A stretch of 64,000 bases of DNA from Rhopalosiphum padi (lineage: Eukaryota > Arthropoda > Insecta > Hemiptera > Aphididae): positions 63,218,152-63,282,151 of the forward strand of contig NC_083597.1 in the NCBI RefSeq assembly GCF_020882245.1, read 5' to 3'. The notes under the pieces were generated by a model, which worked only from the letters and a program-made list of their open reading frames with translations, ran no database searches and was not told the origin of the DNA. Positions 59,400-64,000 of this stretch are shown in pieces (position 1 is the first letter of the stretch; every line of letters starts with the position of its first letter). Made by a program: the position numbers and the translations under genes.

Positions 59400-62290
59400 A
59401 TGACAATATGAGCTTTTAATTAATTAATTATTTTGCTTTATTTTGTGGTTTAGTTTAATAAAATAAATATACAGAAACAAAATAATTTGTAGTTGTTTTG
59501 TTTTAGTTCACTTTAATTGCCTTAAAAACAATGAACAAGTTATTAAACAAAAAAAAAAAAACCCCCGTCCAAAGGTGTCGCGTGAATAAAAAAAAATGTT
59601 CCCACAATTAATCGATTTCAAAAGAGATTCAACATATAAGGTACAAACGACCTTTTATTACAGTACGCGTTTTCCGCGATATCCTCATAATAAACAGAAC
59701 TTGTCGCAGAAAAGAAATTTAACCGATGCATTTATTTCCCTTTTACAAATAATATTATAATGCAATTATCGGAGAATGAAAATTGTATTGTATTAAACGT
59801 ATCGGTTTATCGTTGGTCAACGTTTAGTAATATCATCATTTTATAAAATAATAAATTTTATATATTCATAACTTATAACACGATACAGTCACAAATCTTC
59901 GAACATTGTATCGTAATTAAATCGCGTGTTCGTTATTAATCAATTATAAAATTTGGTAACTAAGGAGTCCATGCACGAATCTGGTGTAAATAATTGGATA
60001 TTTAAAGCCGTTTAGCATTTTAAGTTACATAATATTATGAGCTATTAAATAGGCGTATATAATATTACAATTTAGAAACCACGCTAAAAAACTTATTTAT
60101 ATAGTTTCTTGATAAGTAAAATCACTATACAAAAAAACGTATAAATTTATATATTAGGATCACATTATTTTGCAATTAACTATATGTTAATAATATGTTT
60201 ATTGTTATATAATAGTAAAAATCAATTTCATATAAACTATAACCGAAATAGTAAATTATGCTGAGACTGAAAAGCGAATGGAGATTGTGAACGGAGTCAT
60301 TGCCCTCGTGGAAAAAAAGTCATCACAGTGTTGAAACGGAAAACAAAACAAAAAACATACACAACTTAATAAAATGGCTGGCATTTCATTAGAATAGTCA
60401 GAATTTAAAATGAATATATAACCCTGCCCAAATTTAACTTCATGCCTTGCCTGAATTAATATAATTATTGCATTAATGCAATGATTTACGTCTATTTTTA
60501 CCGTCTATTTGGTACAATTATTATTATAATTATTAATCATTATATACTCGTACGAGTCGTACATCATAGGATAAATACAAAAAAATATATAATATTATAT
60601 TAGGTATGCGTAGGTAGGCACGCTACCTAATGTATTTTATTGAAATCAAGTAAGCAAAACCAAAAATGTGTAAAAACTAGAATTATTATTTTGAATTAAT
60701 TTCTTATGTTGAAATTTTTTATTTATTCTTTTAAATCGTCCATAGTATGGAAAACAAAAATCATTAATTTTAACTTATAACCTTATATTAACATCAACAT
60801 AACAACGATATAAATATACGTATGGTAGGTAATAGGTAATAATAATAAATATATAAATTACAAAAATATTCACCATTCTTTATTTTAGAGAAAAAGCTAT
60901 CCGGATAGACCTCGATAATCAATAATATAATTATTAGCACAACATAAAAAATAATTTCACACTATTACGTACTATTTGTTGAAGACCTGTCTAAATGTAC
61001 GTATCTAAATATTTAATTTGTACATTATTTTTTAAATAATGTCTATGTACAAACATTTTTCCAATAAAGAATTTATTCTAATATTTAATTTATAAACCAA
61101 TTTTGATATAAAGTATTTTTACAAAAAAACAAAATATGCAATGAGAAACCAATTACTGTAAATGTATACTAAAGTATACCTTTTTTAAAATCAATGGAAT
61201 GCAAATAGAATTGGATACATACATAAAAATAATCAATATTATACTATATTATCATATCGTATTAAATGTGTAGGTAAAATAGAATAATACTAGTTATAAT
61301 AGCACATATTATAGATGCAGCTACACTATATTTACATTTACACAAAAATTGTTTTTTTGATAATGTTGTTTAAAAACATTATTAAAAAACATATTACACG
61401 ACACAAAATAATACAACAGTTAAAATTTAAAATTTCCTTTTTTAAGTTATGAAACTGCGTTATATAGCGACATCTAGTGAATGGTGAATCAAGGGAAAAT
61501 TATTAAAGGGTTGAAGCGCTACGTTTAACTTAGTATAGTTGTGGTATAGTTGTAAATTTCACCCCTATAACAACACTTTTTATTTAAACCACACAATCGC
61601 TAGTTGTACTAATTTTACATTCTGAATTTTAACATTTCCATAATCACAGAAAGAATATAATATAACAATACGATTATCATTCTATATATTTCAGACTTAT
61701 AGGTCTATTGTACTAAAATAAAATCAATATTGAAAATCCCCCAAAAATATAAATTCAAGCTTTACTTATTAACGGGTGCATTTTAGTATAATATATAATA
61801 TAATATAATGTAAATAATAGATTCAATATAATTTTACGAAATAATAACGATTATTTCATTTTAAAATAATTTCGTTAAAAATGAATGATTGTTTCAATAT
61901 CATAATAATCATCAATTCTTAAAAAATGTATTTTAGATGATAAAGTTGTTAAAACATTTTCACACATTTTGCTTGTATGGAATCGTACAAAATAAAATGG
62001 CCGTAGAATGTAGAACAATAAAAATTTTTGTTTATAGAGATTATAACTTAATTTACGTTTTGTTGGAGATTTTTTTTTTGTTATCATACTTATTCTATTA
62101 TTTTCATTTTTCTATTCACAATTGGAAATGTGATTGTATTTAAACATAAATTATATGGGATACAACAATAAAAACAAAAATCATTTCTAGATTAGGTGAC
62201 AACGACAACGACAAAAGACAGATAAAGTTCTTTTATTTTTAATATATTATTATAATACAAAGCAAGTTTTATTTACTAACTTCTCTGTTG
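59400..62290. other. AT-rich non-coding stretch
   Basis: AT-rich DNA with no supported gene. A poly(A) run followed by CCCCCG (59550-59566) and a few short GC patches are the only interruptions. Confidence 0.5.
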
Positions 62291-62297
62291 TAGTAAT

Positions 62298-62480
62298 ATG
62301 ACTGCGAACAATATTACAGACGAAATACTAAAACAGGTTTTTGGGCACATTGTTTTATTCCCTACGTACCGTATAAAATGTACACACACTGAGGTGAAAT
62401 TATTTATAAGTTACTTAAAATATCATATCTTTATAAAATTATATCTTGATATAATCATGATTACTGTAGTTGATTCATAA
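62298..62480 (+). CDS. Unidentified 60-aa reading frame
   Basis: A fair acceptor (TTCTCTGTTGTAG, to 62293) lies just before ATG 62298, and the frame stays open 60 codons to TAA. It begins MTANNITDEILKQVFGHIV and later is Leu/Ile/Lys-rich (KLFISYLKYHIF). The first 30 residues look protein-like; the rest may be AT-driven. A weak donor (AACAG then GTTTTT) after codon 14 could end an exon earlier. No family is recognised. It may be an exon of another gene or chance. Confidence 0.18.
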   Translation: MTANNITDEILKQVFGHIVLFPTYRIKCTHTEVKLFISYLKYHIFIKLYLDIIMITVVDS

Positions 62481-62489
62481 AAAGCTAAA

Positions 62490-63965
62490 AGTATTTAAGT
62501 TAACAGGGAATTTATATTTAAACAAATGGATAATAAATTACATAAACGGTTATGGTTGATAAAAAAATAAATAATAATAATAAAAACAATTATAACCAAG
62601 CTTTAAAATAATCATAATCTATAAATTTGTCGGCGTTGAGTGTGTTAATTGTTATTTAAATGCAACCATATTATTATTGTATCACCGTAAATCGTAATAG
62701 TAAGCGAAGTATCGCGTATATTTTGGCGATTTATTGCAACCCACGTCGGATATAGAAGTATGACGCGGCGTACCGATTAGGCAGTTTAACCTGCGTCAAT
62801 GTGTTGAAACATCGATTGGTGAAGCTGCAGTGGCCTGGTTATCGGTAAATATTAATACGAACACATGTATTTTGTTTTAATAATTATAACAAAAAAAAAA
62901 AAAAAATAGTAATAATAAAAGTAAAAAGGAGGGCGTTTTATGCGATTTCCATTAGCCATAATTAACCATTCACATTTTTATACCAATGTCACCCTCTACC
63001 AGAATTTGAGGAACGATGGAAAGAATTATTATGGTTTTCATTGTACAATGCATAATATTATACTCACAATTCGATAATAAAAAAAACTTGTTGATTTAAT
63101 CGACTAAATAATAATAATAAATTTTAGATTGATTCTAATGAAACGGTGTTGCCAGAAATTATTGGCATCTGTCACCGATTTGACCGTATTTAATTCGACG
63201 TTTTTGAAACACTAATATTTTAGCTTCACTGCGCATCCATAATCGGATAAATATAACATATTTTATAATAATAATAATCATTATTCTTTATTACAGAAAA
63301 AAATATATCAATTAAAAATGTATTTTCAAATACACGTAAATAGTACAACAGTATATAATATAGATCATAATTAAATTATACGATAAAGGTAATGCATCTT
63401 ACAATGTGTAATGTAATACAACTGTCAACTATTTTTGTGCAGGTTTGTTCCTATGACCAATATAATACGTAATATACGAATTAATTTCAGATACCTACAG
63501 GTCACATTCATCACTGATTCAACATAAATAGGTAGACAGAAATTTTTTTTTTTTAAAATCAACAATAATCATGATATTTTTTTATAAGCTTTATTATGAA
63601 AAAAAAAATTAAACAAATAAATTAATAGGAGGTAAATTTATATTTAGTATAAAATGTTTAAACCAACGATCTAACAGGTGTAATGAAGTTTAATATTATT
63701 AAAACACGTATATAATTACATTTTTTGTTTTTTTTAGTTGTTTCATTTAAGTACATATTATGTACTATTACATAATATTATTATGTCAATTGTATACATT
63801 AAAATTGTTATTCATATATAATCAAATCGAAAAAAATAAAATAGCTTTCTTTATTATGTAAAGTCTAAAATTATTGTCTATCAATGTATTTAATGTAATC
63901 AATACTTTATACTTCAAGTTATTTAAATCTACTAAACTACTGTTATAAAATAACTAATTGTTATG
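62490..63965. other. AT-rich non-coding stretch
   Basis: AT-rich, with a GC-richer patch at 62690-62850 (TGGCGATTTATTGCAACC, CCTGCGTCAATG). No frame, RNA fold or transposon boundary is supported. Confidence 0.5.
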
Positions 63966-63967
63966 AA

Positions 63968-64000
63968 TATTATAAACTAGCTGTTTTCGTGCACTTTGTT
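63968..64000. mobile_element. Possible retroelement start, cut by window end
   Basis: TATTATAAACTAGCTGT repeats the word at 48571-48587 and is followed by TTTCGTGCACTTTGTT up to the end of the window. ACTAGCTGTT followed by CGTGCAC resembles the ends of insect RTE-type retroelements as I know them. The body would lie outside the window. Confidence 0.35.

Noticed and set aside
1..64000. Conserved insect microRNAs such as let-7, miR-1, miR-2, miR-10, iab-4 and bantam
   Set aside because: I did not find their mature sequences on a reading of both strands. A covariance-model search would be decisive.
1..64000. CRISPR array, phage, plasmid or bacterial symbiont DNA
   Set aside because: No regularly spaced repeats, operons or ribosome-binding sites. 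Microsatellites, splice-like signals and MITEs indicate an insect nuclear genome.

Overview
The window looks like a piece of an insect nuclear genome, most probably an aphid (Hemiptera: Aphididae). This is inferred from sequence style and not from a database match. About 70% of bases are A or T, the short words TAGGTA and TACCTA recur everywhere, there are many (TA)n, (CA)n and (AAT)n microsatellites, and there are short non-autonomous DNA transposons. No bacterial, phage or plasmid gene organisation is present. There is no rRNA, no CRISPR array, no tRNA that I can recognise, and no long open reading frame matching a protein family I know.

Most of the 64 kb is AT-rich DNA without genes, of the kind found in very large introns or intergenic regions. 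It is interrupted by compact GC-richer islands at about 4.8-5.6, 10.0-11.5, 23.3-23.5, 28.3-30.0, 35.6-35.8, 39.7-40.7, 42.7-43.1, 46.3-47.15, 50.0-50.65, 54.1-55.7, 56.5-57.2 and 57.5-57.9 kb. The 29.1-29.9 kb island is the most CpG-rich and looks like a promoter/5'-UTR region. It holds a 15-bp-arm hairpin, a duplicated TAATCCC site and a short Thr/Ala-rich reading frame. The other islands could be enhancers, first exons or both.

Several short segments carry good splice signals. On the plus strand the candidate exons 28337-28455 (ATG start), 56997-57164, 57532-57670 and 59075-59152 (TAA stop, then AATAAA signals) are compatible in phase. Together they could encode a protein of about 167 residues that I cannot name. 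On the minus strand four small exon-like segments (23351-23399, 16182-16253, 3948-3977, 2158-2235) can also be read with consistent phase. Both models are assembled by eye and are low confidence; in GC-rich islands chance open frames are common.

The best supported non-gene features are a 493-bp piggyBac-type MITE (34550-35042) with TTAA duplications and 14-bp terminal inverted repeats, and a pair of diverged copies of one dispersed repeat (31170-31346 and 33417-33573). A less certain hAT-like MITE spans 31542-32124. A 17-base word shared by 48571-48587 and 63968-63984 may mark a retroelement end. There are also exact palindromes at 4702-4717, 35646-35663 and 40656-40677. Decayed coding remnants are proposed at 23813-24043 and 17699-17803, and an unidentified 80-codon frame in AT-rich DNA at 45902-46144.
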